Assembly (NCBI GenBank): GCA_001592145.1
Contig: BCWJ01000015.1
Coordinates: 50,082-114,081 of the forward strand
Length of the DNA: 64,000 nucleotides
Source: Xylanimicrobium pachnodae JCM 13526 = NBRC 107786
GTDB taxonomy: Bacteria; Actinomycetota; Actinomycetes; Actinomycetales; Cellulomonadaceae
Reading direction: 5' to 3'
The first letter of the stretch is position 1. Each line of letters starts with the position of its first letter. Under the pieces are notes generated by a model. That model was not told the DNA's origin. It did not search any database and saw only the letters and a list, made by a program, of their open reading frames with translations. The translations under genes were made by a program, and so were the position numbers. This document shows positions 17,237 through 25,405 of the stretch, piece by piece.

Positions 17237-18523
17237 ATGCCCAGCATTCCTGTCCCCGCCGAGGCCCGCGCCCACACCGAAGACCTCGGGCGGTTCGTGG
17301 TCGCCTCGCCGTCGTCGTTCCACGCCGCCGCCGAGATCGCGCGGCGGGCCGCCGCGGCGGGCTTCACGCCGCTGACGGAGACCGACGCGTGGTCGCTCAC
17401 CCCCGGCGGCCGGTACGTGGTGGTGCGCGACGGCGCCGCCGTCGCGTTCGCGCTGCCCGGCGACGCGGGGCCGACGACGCCGTTCACGATCGTGGGCACC
17501 CACACCGACTCCCCCGGCTTCAAGCTCAAGCCGCGCCCGACGACGGGGGGCCACGGGTTCTGGCAGGCGGGCGTCGAGGTGTACGGCGGGCCGCTGCTCA
17601 ACTCGTGGCTGGACCGGGAGGTGGAGCTGGCCGGGCGCGTGGTGCTCCTGGACGGGACCGAGCACCTGGTGCGCACGGGGCCGTTCCTGCGCCTGCCGCA
17701 GCTCGCCATCCACCTGGACCGCAGCGTCAACGACGGCCTGACCCTGGACAAGCAGCGGCACACCCAGCCCGTGTGGGGTTTGGGGGACGTCGCCGACGCC
17801 GACCTGCTCGCCGCGCTCGCCCCGGCCGGGGTGGACCCCGCGCAGATCGGCGGGTACGACGTCGTCGCCGCCGACACGCAGGAGCCGCGCGCGTTCGGCG
17901 CAGGGGACGCGCTGTTCGCCTCGGGCCGGCTCGACAACCTGCTCTCGACGCACGCGGCGCTGACGGCGCTGGTGTCCCTGCCAGCGGAGGTGGCGTCCAT
18001 CGCCGTCGTCGCGGCGTTCGACCACGAGGAGATCGGCTCCGAGTCCCGCTCGGGCGCGGCCGGCCCGTTCCTGGCCGACGTGCTCACGCGGATCGGCGCA
18101 GCCCTCGGGGCGACCGCCGAACAGCGCGCCCAGGCGTTCGCCGCGTCGTTCCACGTGTCCTCCGACGTCGGGCACGGGGTGCACCCCAACTACGCGGAGC
18201 GGCACGACCCCGCCAACCAGCCGCACGTGGGCGGGGGCCCCATCCTCAAGATCAACGCCAACCAGCGCTACGCGACGGACGCGCACGGGGCCGCCCGCTG
18301 GGTCGCCGCGTGCGCCGCCGCGGGGGTGCCCTCGCAGGAGTTCGTGTCCAACAACGCGCTCCCGTGCGGCTCCACCATCGGCCCCATCACCGCGACCCGC
18401 CTGGGGATCCGCACCGTCGACGTGGGCGTGCCCATCCTGTCGATGCACTCGGCGCGCGAGCTGACCGCCGTCGTGGACCCCTGGTACCTGTCGCGCGCGA
18501 TGGCGGCGGTGCTGGCGGCCTGA
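17237..18523 (+). CDS. apeB: M18 family aminopeptidase
   Basis: A 428-residue cytosolic metalloaminopeptidase of the aspartyl aminopeptidase family. The zinc ligands are in recognisable blocks: GTHTDSPGFKLKP (about 84-96), GRLDNLLSTHAAL (about 231-243), FDHEEIGSESRSGA (about 260-273) and, near the end, VGVPILSMHSARE. The length equals the family norm when read from the ATG at 17237; a GTG at 17195 would overlap the previous gene but adds 14 residues before the conserved start. The family removes N-terminal acidic or neutral residues from peptides. It is convergent with the trmH-like gene, with a 25-bp repeat between them. Confidence 0.93.
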   Translation: MPSIPVPAEARAHTEDLGRFVVASPSSFHAAAEIARRAAAAGFTPLTETDAWSLTPGGRYVVVRDGAAVAFALPGDAGPTTPFTIVGTHTDSPGFKLKPRPTTGGHGFWQAGVEVYGGPLLNSWLDREVELAGRVVLLDGTEHLVRTGPFLRLPQLAIHLDRSVNDGLTLDKQRHTQPVWGLGDVADADLLAALAPAGVDPAQIGGYDVVAADTQEPRAFGAGDALFASGRLDNLLSTHAALTALVSLPAEVASIAVVAAFDHEEIGSESRSGAAGPFLADVLTRIGAALGATAEQRAQAFAASFHVSSDVGHGVHPNYAERHDPANQPHVGGGPILKINANQRYATDAHGAARWVAACAAAGVPSQEFVSNNALPCGSTIGPITATRLGIRTVDVGVPILSMHSARELTAVVDPWYLSRAMAAVLAA

Positions 18524-18525
18524 GC

Positions 18526-18600
18526 GCTACGCCCGCCGGGCTCCGCGTCGTCTACGCCCGCCGGGCGCCGCGTCGTCTACACCCGCCGGGCGTCGCGCTG
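18526..18600. repeat. Three 25-bp tandem copies covering the 3' end of the methylase gene
   Basis: Units at 18526, 18551 and 18576, consensus TCTACGCCCGCCGGGC followed by GCCGCGTCG. The last copy holds the stop codon and final residues of the minus-strand TrmH-type gene (ARRV then TAG); the other two are duplicates lying downstream of that stop. A period of 25 is not a multiple of three, so the copies could not have been coding in one frame. Confidence 0.85.
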
Positions 18601-19398
18601 GCGGCGCGCCTCGTACAGCACCACGGACGCCGCGTTGGCCGCGTTGAGCGAGCTGGCCGCGCCCACCATGGGGATGCTCGCGACGACGTCGGCCTGCTCG
18701 CGCCACGCGCGGGTCAGCCCGGAGGTCTCGTTGCCCACGAGCAGCAGCACGGGGCCGGTCAGGTCCACGTCGGCGATGTCGGCGTCTCCGTCCTCGTCCG
18801 TGGCCACCACGGTGACGGGGGTGCCCGCCGCCCGCCACTCCGCCACCTGCGCCATGACCTCGCGGTGCGAGGGTGCGCGCACCACGGGCACCGCGAACAG
18901 CGACCCGGTGGTGGCCCGCACCGCGCGCGGGTCGTACGGGTCGGCGCCGTGCCCGGTGACGATCACGCCATGCGCGCCGAACGCGTCCGCCGAGCGGATG
19001 ATCGAGCCCACGTTGCCCGGCTGCGTCGGGCGGTCCAGCACCACGCCCAGGAAGTCCGCCGGGACCGGCACCCGGTCCAGGTCGTCGTCCGGGATGGCGA
19101 CGACGGCGACCAGCTCCGCCTCCCCCTCCGGCTTCTCCGCCACCTCCGCGAGCAGGTCCGGGGCCAGTGCCAGGTGCTCCGGGCCGTCGATCCGCAGCAG
19201 GTCACGCGCCCAGTCGGACAGGCGCCGCGAGTCGTCGTAGCAGATCGCGTCCACCTGCCACCCCTGCTCGACGGCCAGCGTCACGGGGCGCACCCCCTGC
19301 ACCACGAACTGCCCGGCCCGCCCCCTCTTGGTCCGGTTCGTCAGCAAGGTCTCGAGCTGCTGGAACCGCGCGTTGCGCTTGGTGATCTTCTGGGCCAC
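18577..19398 (-). CDS. TrmH/SpoU family RNA 2'-O-methyltransferase
   Basis: A 273-residue SPOUT methylase. The N-terminal substrate-binding region contains GQFVVQGVRPVTLAVEQG; the catalytic knot carries the three family motifs: RPTQPGNVGSIIRSADAFGA (about 128-147), LLLVGNETSGL (about 219-229) and SIPMVGAASSLNAANAASVV (about 240-260). These form the SAM-binding trefoil knot that methylates a ribose in rRNA or tRNA. Which nucleotide is modified cannot be told; members are annotated variously as 23S rRNA or tRNA enzymes. The start is a GTG at 19398. It is divergent from the nucleotidyltransferase gene across 62 bp. Confidence 0.93.
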   Translation of the reverse strand: MAQKITKRNARFQQLETLLTNRTKRGRAGQFVVQGVRPVTLAVEQGWQVDAICYDDSRRLSDWARDLLRIDGPEHLALAPDLLAEVAEKPEGEAELVAVVAIPDDDLDRVPVPADFLGVVLDRPTQPGNVGSIIRSADAFGAHGVIVTGHGADPYDPRAVRATTGSLFAVPVVRAPSHREVMAQVAEWRAAGTPVTVVATDEDGDADIADVDLTGPVLLLVGNETSGLTRAWREQADVVASIPMVGAASSLNAANAASVVLYEARRQRDARRV

Positions 19399-19428
19399 CC
19401 GTCCAGCGTAGGGGGAAACCAGCGATCG

Positions 19429-19461
19429 ATCATCTGTTAGTGCGATGATATTTTCACGTTA
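19429..19461 (+). promoter_or_regulatory. Probable promoter/operator of the nucleotidyltransferase-HEPN pair
   Basis: TATTTT at 19449-19454 is a good -10 element, and the ATG begins only 7 nt later with no ribosome site, so the message is probably leaderless. An inverted repeat ATCATC-N9-GATGAT (19429-19449) abuts the -10. This is where an autorepressor would bind, and the first gene product carries a winged helix. The region is strikingly AT-rich for this genome. Confidence 0.5.
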
Positions 19462-20051
19462 TGAGAACTAGCGTGCCTGCCATTGCGCCGTACCTGCGGT
19501 CGGAGACCCAGGCACGCCTGCTCGCCGAACTCCTGCTACGACCAGGGACAGCCCGGTCGATCACCGATCTTGCCCGCGTCACCGGGGCACCACAGTCGGT
19601 CATCTCGCGCGAGGTCGGGCGCCTCGTCGAGGCACGTGTCCTGGTCGACGAGCACATTGGTCGGACCCGACTCGTTCGCGCCAACCGCGACTATCACCTC
19701 CTCGATCCACTGACCGAGATCCTGGCGGCAACATTCGGACCCATACCCGTGCTCTCGCGGCTCCTGACCGGCCTCGACGGCATCACCGAGGCCTACCTCT
19801 ACGGTTCCTGGGCAGCCCGGTTCAGCGGAGTGACCGGAAGAGCACCCGGCGACGTCGACGTGCTCGTCATCGGTAGCCCTGACCGTGCACTCCTCAACCA
19901 GGTCGCCGACGACGCCGAGGCCGAGTTGGGGATAACCGTGCAGATCACCCGAGTCACGCCCCGCACCTGGCAGGCTGCGACCGACCCGTTCGTCCGAACG
20001 GTCAAGAGTCAGCCGCTCGTGCGGCTCGATCTGAGCGGAGAGCGCACGTGA
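19461..20051 (+). CDS. Winged-helix nucleotidyltransferase (MNT antitoxin-like)
   Basis: A 196-residue protein in two parts. Residues 1-75 form a MarR/ArsR-type winged helix (LAELLLRPGTARSITDLARV, then a VISREVGRLVEARVL recognition helix). Residues 100-196 form a minimal nucleotidyltransferase domain with YLYGSWAARFSG and PGDVDVLVIG, i.e. the GS...DVD catalytic signature. In HEPN/MNT toxin-antitoxin systems such proteins neutralise the HEPN partner by nucleotide transfer. The helix-turn-helix suggests it also represses its own promoter. It overlaps the HEPN gene by GTGA (20048-20051). It appears intact although its partner is frameshifted. Codon use is less GC-biased than in the flanking genes, which suggests acquisition. 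Confidence 0.85.
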   Translation: MRTSVPAIAPYLRSETQARLLAELLLRPGTARSITDLARVTGAPQSVISREVGRLVEARVLVDEHIGRTRLVRANRDYHLLDPLTEILAATFGPIPVLSRLLTGLDGITEAYLYGSWAARFSGVTGRAPGDVDVLVIGSPDRALLNQVADDAEAELGITVQITRVTPRTWQAATDPFVRTVKSQPLVRLDLSGERT

Positions 20052-20522
20052 TCCCACGCTGGGAGCAAGGCCGAGCCGCCATCGACCGGCTCATCCGCGC
20101 AGAACGGATCCAACGGGTCGAGCCATCGCGGGAGCTCGCCGAGAGGATGATCACGCAGGCACGCACCCACATGGTGACGGCATCCTCGATCGCCACCACC
20201 GATCCCACGGCCGCCTTCCAGACCGCGTACGACGCCGCACGCAAAGCATTGATGGCGATACTCGCCAACCAAGGCCTCCGCGCCACTACCGCACCCCGGT
20301 GCTCACGCAGTACTCCTCGACGTGTGCGTAGCCCAGCTCGACCCGCAGCTGGGCGGAACCCTCAAACACTTCACCTGGATGCGAAGAACCCGTAACGGCG
20401 CCGAGTATCCGGACCTCGACGCACCCGAGCTGCTCGCGGAAGACGTCGACGACGCCATCCGCCTCGGCACCGCGATCATCGACGCTGCCGCCACCGCGAT
20501 CGAGACGATGCACAAGTTCTGA
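20048..20522 (+). pseudogene. HEPN-domain gene with a frameshift in a CCCC run
   Basis: The first 80 residues (RAAIDRLIRAERIQRVEPSR and on to AYDAARKALMAILANQGLRA) are a HEPN helix bundle. The frame then turns into Arg/Pro nonsense. The remaining family sequence (HAVLLDVCVAQLDPQLGG, then WMRRTRNGAEYPDLDAPELL) continues in the next frame from about 20298 to the TGA at 20520-20522. Removing one C from the CCCC at 20294-20297 restores one continuous protein of about 157 residues reading LRATTAPGAHAVLLDVC across the joint. The usual HEPN RxxxxH motif is not seen; the RNGAEYPD motif of the SAV_6107-like subgroup is. The options are a true inactivating insertion, an assembly error or slippage. Confidence 0.8.
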
Positions 20523-20570
20523 GAGCCGTCACACCGCGCAAGAAGCCCACGGCACGACGCTGCTGCGAGG

Positions 20571-23087
20571 ATGGCCCTCGTGCCCGACGCCGACCCCCAC
20601 CCCCTGCTGGACGTGCTCCTCGCGGGCGGCGCGCGGGCCGAGCGGGCCACCCACGTGCGCACCCTGCCCGCCCGCGAAGGCGTCACCGCCGACTGGCCCA
20701 CCTGGGCCGACCCCGGCCTCGTCGCCGCCTACCGGTCACTCGGCGTCGACCGGCCCTGGGCGCACCAGGCCGCCGCCGCCGACGCCGCCTGGGCCGGGCG
20801 CCACGTCGCGCTCGCCACCTCCACCGGGTCCGGGAAGTCCCTCGCCTACTGGCTCCCCGCGCTCACGGCGGTGGGGCGCACCCGGCCCGCCCAGCGGCGC
20901 GGCACCGTGCTGTACCTCTCGCCCACCAAGGCGCTCGCGGCCGACCAGCTCGCCGCGCTGGAGCGGGTGCTCGCCGCGATGCCCGACGACGGGGGGCGCA
21001 CGCTGCGCGTCGCGACGTGCGACGGCGACACCCCCACCGAGGAACGCAGGTGGGTGCAGGACTACGCCGACGCCGTCCTGACCAACCCCGACTTCCTGCA
21101 CTTCTCGCTGCTGCCGAACCATCGGCGGTGGTCGCGGCTCCTGCGGGCGCTGCGCTACGTGGTCGTGGACGAGGGGCACACGTACCGCGGGGTGTTCGGC
21201 GCGCACGTGTCCCTGGTGCTGCGTCGCCTGGCCCGGCTGGTGGAGCACCATCGCGGCGGCCCGCTCACGTTCGTGGTCGCTTCGGCTACGTCGGCAGCGC
21301 CCGCCACGAGCGCCGCGCGCCTCATCGGCGTCGGCGTCGACGACGTCGCCGCAATCACCGACGACGCCTCGCCGTCGGGCCGCCGCACCGTGGTGCTGTG
21401 GCAGCCACCCGAGCTGACGGCGTTCACGTTCTCCCGGACGGGGGCCGACGACGACGGCGCGGACGACGATCCCTGGGCGTTGCCCGACCCCCTGGACCCC
21501 GACCACACACAGGGCGAGCAGCTCACGGTCGTGACCCCGGACGCCGCAGCCGAGCACCCGCGCCGCTCTGCGACCGCCGAGGTGGCGGACCTGCTGGCCG
21601 ACCTGGCCTCGCACGGGGCGCGCACCCTGGCGTTCACGCGGTCGCGGCGCGGCGCGGAGTCGGTGGCACAGGCGGCACGCGACCACCTGCGGCGCGTCTC
21701 CACCGACCTGGCGGGCCGGATCGCCGCCTACCGGGGCGGGTACCTGCCCGAGGAGCGCCGCGAGCTGGAGCGGGCCGTGCGCACGGGCGCGTTGCTGGGC
21801 CTGGCCACCACGAACGCCCTCGAGCTGGGCGTGGACATCTCGGGTCTCGACGCCGTGCTCATCGCGGGCTGGCCGGGCACCCGCATGTCGCTGTGGCAGC
21901 AGGCCGGGCGGGCCGGACGTGCGGGAGCCGACGGGCTGGTGGCGTTCGTCGCGCGCGAGGACCCGCTCGACACGTACCTGGTCACCCACCCGGAGGCGGT
22001 GTTCGACGCCCCGCTGGAGGCGACCGTGTTCGACCCCGCGAATCGGTACGTGCTCGCCCCGCAGCTGTGCGCCGCCGCGCAGGAGGTGCCGCTGCGCGCC
22101 GAGGACCTGGGCCGGTTCGGCGACCCGGCCCACGTGCGCGGGGTGCTCGACGAGCTGGTCGAGGGAGGGGCGCTACGGCGTCGGCCCTCGGGCTGGTACT
22201 GGACCCACGCGCAGCCGGCGGCGTCGATGGCGGACCTGCGCGGGACGGGCGGGCGGCCCGTGCGCGTGGTCGAGGCGCCCACCGGGCGGTTGCTCGGCAC
22301 CGTGGACGCCGGGTCGGCCGACGGGCAGGTGCACGACGGCGCGGTCTACGTGCACCAGGGCGCCACGTTCGTGGTGGACCACCTGGACCTCACCGACCGG
22401 GTGGCCCTCGTCGTGCGCCGCGATGTCGACCACGGCACCTGGTCGCGCGAGGTCATGACCATCAGCATCGAGGAGCCCGGCGCGGTCGAGGGGCCGTCGG
22501 CGCACGAACGCCAGTGGGGACCCATCACGTGGGGTCTGGGACCCGTCGAGGTGACCAGCCAGGTGATCAGCTTCGAGCGGCGTCGCCTGCCCGACCTCCA
22601 GGTGCTGGGCACGGAGGCCCTCGACCTGCCCGAGCGCTCCCTGGCCACGACGGCCGTGTGGTGGTCGGTCCCGGAGTTCGTGCTGCGCGCCGCGGGCCTC
22701 GACCCGGACGTGGTCCCGGGCGCCCTGCACGCCGCGGAGCACGCATCGATCGGCCTGCTGCCCCTGCTGGCCACGTGCGACCGCTGGGACCTGGGCGGCG
22801 TCTCCACCGACCTGCACGCCGACACGGGCGAGGCCACCGTGTTCGTCTACGACGCCTACCCCGGCGGGGCGGGCTTCGCCGAACGCGGGTACGAGCTGGG
22901 CGCCGCCTGGCTGCGCGCCACCCGCGACACCATCGCCGCGTGCCCGTGCGACCACGGCTGCCCCGCCTGCGTGCAGTCCCCCAAGTGCGGCAACTACAAC
23001 TCCCCGCTCGACAAGGCCGCGGCGGTCACCTTGCTGAACGCGGTGCTCGCGCACGCACCGGAGGTTGCTACGGACCGGCAGGCGTAG
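20571..23087 (+). CDS. DExH-box DNA helicase with DUF1998 zinc domain (MrfA/Hrq1-like)
   Basis: An 838-residue superfamily-2 helicase. Motif I is STGSGKS at about 84-91, motif II is VVDEGH (DEGH rather than DEAH) at about 198-203, and motif III is SATS. Motif VI sits in QQAGRAGRAG at about 443-452. The C-terminal DUF1998 region ends in a four-cysteine cluster (CPCDHGCPACVQSPKCGNY, about 785-803). This architecture matches Bacillus MrfA and yeast Hrq1, 3'-5' helicases linked to repair of crosslinks or mitomycin damage; a repair role here is by homology. GAGGATGG is better placed for the GTG at 20580 than for the ATG at 20571, so the true protein may be 835 residues. Its end overlaps the convergent TadG-like gene by 20 bp. 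Confidence 0.93.
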   Translation: MALVPDADPHPLLDVLLAGGARAERATHVRTLPAREGVTADWPTWADPGLVAAYRSLGVDRPWAHQAAAADAAWAGRHVALATSTGSGKSLAYWLPALTAVGRTRPAQRRGTVLYLSPTKALAADQLAALERVLAAMPDDGGRTLRVATCDGDTPTEERRWVQDYADAVLTNPDFLHFSLLPNHRRWSRLLRALRYVVVDEGHTYRGVFGAHVSLVLRRLARLVEHHRGGPLTFVVASATSAAPATSAARLIGVGVDDVAAITDDASPSGRRTVVLWQPPELTAFTFSRTGADDDGADDDPWALPDPLDPDHTQGEQLTVVTPDAAAEHPRRSATAEVADLLADLASHGARTLAFTRSRRGAESVAQAARDHLRRVSTDLAGRIAAYRGGYLPEERRELERAVRTGALLGLATTNALELGVDISGLDAVLIAGWPGTRMSLWQQAGRAGRAGADGLVAFVAREDPLDTYLVTHPEAVFDAPLEATVFDPANRYVLAPQLCAAAQEVPLRAEDLGRFGDPAHVRGVLDELVEGGALRRRPSGWYWTHAQPAASMADLRGTGGRPVRVVEAPTGRLLGTVDAGSADGQVHDGAVYVHQGATFVVDHLDLTDRVALVVRRDVDHGTWSREVMTISIEEPGAVEGPSAHERQWGPITWGLGPVEVTSQVISFERRRLPDLQVLGTEALDLPERSLATTAVWWSVPEFVLRAAGLDPDVVPGALHAAEHASIGLLPLLATCDRWDLGGVSTDLHADTGEATVFVYDAYPGGAGFAERGYELGAAWLRATRDTIAACPCDHGCPACVQSPKCGNYNSPLDKAAAVTLLNAVLAHAPEVATDRQA

Positions 23088-23469
23088 GGCGCGGGCCCGC
23101 CCGGGCCGTCGCCCGCGCTCGGCCGCCGGGCCAGCCGGGCAGCCCTGCGGCGGCCCGCGTCACGGTGACGCCGACGACGCCGCCGCCCTCGGGCACGCAC
23201 GCGGCGAGGGTGCCGCGGTTGCGTTCGACCGCCGCCCGCGCGATCTCGCACGGATCACGCCCCGACCGCAGTGCGGTGGCCGCCGCGAGCGCCCCCAGAT
23301 CGGCAGAGGTCTGCGCGGTCTCCCGGGCGCGTTGGGCCGCCCCGAGCGCCGCGAGCGCGAACCCGAGCAGCAGGACGACGGCGACGACGCCGAGCAGCAG
23401 CGCGGTTCCTGCGCCGCGCTCACCGCCGGGTCCGGGCGCACCGTCGGGTCTCCGGTCGCCGGGCGTCAC
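23068..23469 (-). CDS. TadG-like pilus-locus protein (Rv3654c type)
   Basis: A 133-residue protein started at the GTG at 23469, which overlaps the TadE-like stop (GTGA). A short basic/Gly N-terminus is followed by one hydrophobic helix (ALLLGVVAVVLLLGFALAAL, about 22-41) and then RARETAQTSADLGALAAATA, the Flp pilus-assembly TadG/Rv3654c signature. Two cysteines (DPCEIA and LAACVPEG) could form a disulfide outside the cell. The N-terminal hydrophobic helix resembles those of pseudopilins. It is the last gene of the tad operon and ends inside the 3' end of the convergent helicase gene. Confidence 0.85.
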   Translation of the reverse strand: MTPGDRRPDGAPGPGGERGAGTALLLGVVAVVLLLGFALAALGAAQRARETAQTSADLGALAAATALRSGRDPCEIARAAVERNRGTLAACVPEGGGVVGVTVTRAAAGLPGWPGGRARATARAGPRPTPAGP

Positions 23470-23843
23470 GGTTCGACCCACGCCGTCGCCTCCCCGCTCG
23501 CCTGCCAGGGAACCCGTGAGAACCAGCCGCCGCCCACGGGCCGGGACACGTGGACCACCACCCACTCGCCGTCGTGCTGGACGCGTAGCTCGGCCGACGC
23601 CCCGCCCACCCGTTCCACCACGGACCGCACGGCGGCGTCGTCCTGGCCGATGGCCACCGCGCGGGCACCCGCCCGGGCCGCGTCCAGCACGCGCAGCTGC
23701 GCACTGGACGCGGCCGAGACGGTGAGTACGGCGAGAAGCACCAGCACCACGACGGGCAGCCCGACGGCAAGCTCGGCCGTGACGGCGCCACGGTCGTCTG
23801 CCGCGCGCGCACTCCTCACAGCGTGCTCACTCCTCACGTGCAC
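23466..23843 (-). CDS. TadE-like pseudopilin
   Basis: A 125-residue protein. RGAVTAELAVGLPVVVLVLL (about 18-37) is the TadE signature: a Gly-Ala-Val-Thr-x-Glu start to the hydrophobic helix with the conserved Glu at position 5 of the mature-like segment. The remainder is an exposed beta-rich domain (LRVQHDGEWVVVHVSRPVGG). The longest form starts at the GTG at 23843, directly after the DUF4244 stop. The GTG at 23819 has GAGGAGTG about 8 nt upstream and may be the real start. TadE-type minor pilins prime assembly of Flp-like pili. Confidence 0.85.
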   Translation of the reverse strand: MHVRSEHAVRSARAADDRGAVTAELAVGLPVVVLVLLAVLTVSAASSAQLRVLDAARAGARAVAIGQDDAAVRSVVERVGGASAELRVQHDGEWVVVHVSRPVGGGWFSRVPWQASGEATAWVEP

Positions 23844-24104
23844 TCACCCCACGGACAGTGCGGTCTTGATCAGGCCTTCGAGCAGGCCGCGCACCATCTC
23901 GCTCTTGAGGACGACGATGAGCAGGCCCGCGAGCCCGACGGCGCCGAGTGTCGCGACGGCGTACTCGGCGGTCGCCATACCCTCCTCACCGGTCGTGTCG
24001 TGCCCCGCGAGCTCCTGTCCCGCGACCTCACGCCCCGCGACTGCGTGGTCTGCGACGTCGTGGCCTGCTTCAGGGCTGCCGTCGCCGTAGGTGTCCCGTT
24101 CCAT
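23844..24104 (-). CDS. DUF4244 Flp-pilin-like protein
   Basis: An 86-residue small protein with AGGAGG 6 nt before its ATG. The first 40 residues are polar with a repeating pentapeptide (VAGRE, VAGQE, LAGHD). Then EEGMATAEYAVATLGAVG begins a single hydrophobic helix ending in a short charged tail. The G-M-x-T-A-E-Y motif matches Flp major pilins, which are cleaved after Gly by a prepilin peptidase. I take it as the structural pilin of this tad locus. No prepilin peptidase gene is present in the window, so processing must rely on an enzyme encoded elsewhere. Confidence 0.85.
   Translation of the reverse strand: MERDTYGDGSPEAGHDVADHAVAGREVAGQELAGHDTTGEEGMATAEYAVATLGAVGLAGLLIVVLKSEMVRGLLEGLIKTALSVG
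23998..24072. repeat. Five degenerate 15-bp coding repeats in the DUF4244 gene
   Basis: Units at 23998, 24013, 24028, 24043 and 24058, consensus TCSTGCCCCGCGASC on the plus strand. They code for the [V/L]AG[R/Q/H][E/D]-like pentapeptides before the pilin helix. They are more diverged than the other 15-bp arrays in this window, so this array is older. Confidence 0.7.
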
Positions 24105-24188
24105 CCGAACCTCCTGAGTGTTGTGGTGTATCCGTTGACCCGGCCGGTTGCCGGGACGTCGTTGTCGGCGGTCGCCCGCCGAAGCGGG

Positions 24189-24752
24189 TCAGCCGCCGCC
24201 CAGCACGCCGCTGCCCAGGGCGAGCAGCACGGGCACGAGCCCCACCAGCAGGAATGCGGGCAGGAAGCAGGTGCCCAGCGGCAGCACCAGGCGCACGCCG
24301 AGGCGCCCGGCCGCGGTGCGGGTGGCCTCACGTCGGGCCCGGCGCAGCTCGTCGGCGGCGGCCGTCAGCGCACTTCCGGGAGCGGCCCCCTCCTCCCAGG
24401 CGGGTCGCAGTGCGCCGGCCACCACGGCGAACCGTGCCGGTGCGCCGTCCCAGGCGGCACCCCAGGGCGCGCCGAGCCGCAGCGCGGTGGCCACGCGTGT
24501 CAGTGCGACGCCGTCGGGACCGCCGAGAGACTCTGCGACGGCGGCGAGCGCCCGCGGGATCCCTGCCCCGGCCCGGACGGCGGCGCCGACGAGCTCGAGC
24601 ACGACGGTCGCGTCGACCGCCTCGTGGGCGGCGGCTTCGCGGGCGGCCGGGGCGGCCACGGCCAGTGCCGCGCACCGTCGGCGGGCCCGATGCGCGCTGA
24701 GCACCCAGGGCAGCACGGCCGTCCCAGCGAGGAGGGCGAGCGTGCCGGTCAT
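24189..24752 (-). CDS. tadC: TadC-like pilus secretion membrane protein
   Basis: A 187-residue member of the type II secretion F (GspF/TadC) family. An initial hydrophobic segment (LALLAGTAVLPWVLSAHR) is followed by the cytoplasmic helical T2SSF domain (VLELVGAAVRAGAGIPRALA, about 52-71), the DELRRARREATRTAAGRLGV stretch and a closing pair of membrane helices (VLPLGTCFLPAFLLVGLVPV). It forms the inner-membrane platform with TadB. It is shorter than proteobacterial TadC, as is usual in actinobacteria. The ATG at 24752 overlaps the tadB stop (ATGA). Confidence 0.88.
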   Translation of the reverse strand: MTGTLALLAGTAVLPWVLSAHRARRRCAALAVAAPAAREAAAHEAVDATVVLELVGAAVRAGAGIPRALAAVAESLGGPDGVALTRVATALRLGAPWGAAWDGAPARFAVVAGALRPAWEEGAAPGSALTAAADELRRARREATRTAAGRLGVRLVLPLGTCFLPAFLLVGLVPVLLALGSGVLGGG

Positions 24753-25405
24753 GGGTGGTCCCCGGCCCGCCGGGCGGACGCGACCAGGCGTCCCGTCCAC
24801 CACCGGCCCACGGCGAGCAGCAGGATCCCGGCGCACGCGGCGGCGGTCCCGACGCCGCCGTCGGTCGCGGCGGCCACCGGGTCCGCGCCCAGTGCCAGGC
24901 CGAGCAGCGCGCCCGCGGCGGGCAACCACAGCAGCACGCGCGCGGTGGTGCGGGGCCCGGCGAGGGCTGCCTCGCGCTCCGCGGCGGCCTCCCCCTGCGC
25001 GGCGAGCGCGTCGGACACCGTCTCCAGGACCCGGCCCAGCGGAGCGCCCACCGTCAGCGCGAGGCGCGTCGCCGCGCACACGGCCTGGGCGGGCCCGGCA
25101 CCGATGACCGCCCCGAGCGCATCCACCTCGGGCACCCCGAGCCCGTCCACCGGCACCCCGGCGGCCCGGGTCCAGGCGGCTCCCGGGGGCGCCCCTGCCG
25201 CGACCATCGCCGACACGTGTGCGACGACGACGCGCACCCGGTCCGCGTCCCGGTGTCGGGTGGCGAGCCGGTCGAGCAGGCCCCGCCCGCGCCGCCCGCG
25301 CGGCGAGGCGACGGCGAGAGTGCGGCGGAACCCGGGCCAGAGCGCGACGGCGACCGCCAGCCCCACCCCGAACCCGGCCACCGCCGCGGCAGCCCCGCCG
25401 CTCAT
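24749..25405 (-). CDS. tadB: TadB-like pilus secretion membrane protein
   Basis: A 218-residue T2SSF-family protein. An N-terminal membrane helix (GFGVGLAVAVALWPGFRR), the cytoplasmic domain with VAHVSAMVAAGAPPGAAWTR and LALTVGAPLGRVLETVSDAL, and C-terminal helices (VLLWLPAAGALLGLALGADP; AAACAGILLLAVGRWW) match TadB. It starts at the ATG at 25405, inside the tadA stop (ATGA), and ends inside the tadC start. Translation of tadA, tadB and tadC is therefore coupled, which fits the fixed stoichiometry of the ATPase and platform. The upstream frame to 25756 is a shadow of tadA. Confidence 0.88.
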   Translation of the reverse strand: MSGGAAAAVAGFGVGLAVAVALWPGFRRTLAVASPRGRRGRGLLDRLATRHRDADRVRVVVAHVSAMVAAGAPPGAAWTRAAGVPVDGLGVPEVDALGAVIGAGPAQAVCAATRLALTVGAPLGRVLETVSDALAAQGEAAAEREAALAGPRTTARVLLWLPAAGALLGLALGADPVAAATDGGVGTAAACAGILLLAVGRWWTGRLVASARRAGDHP

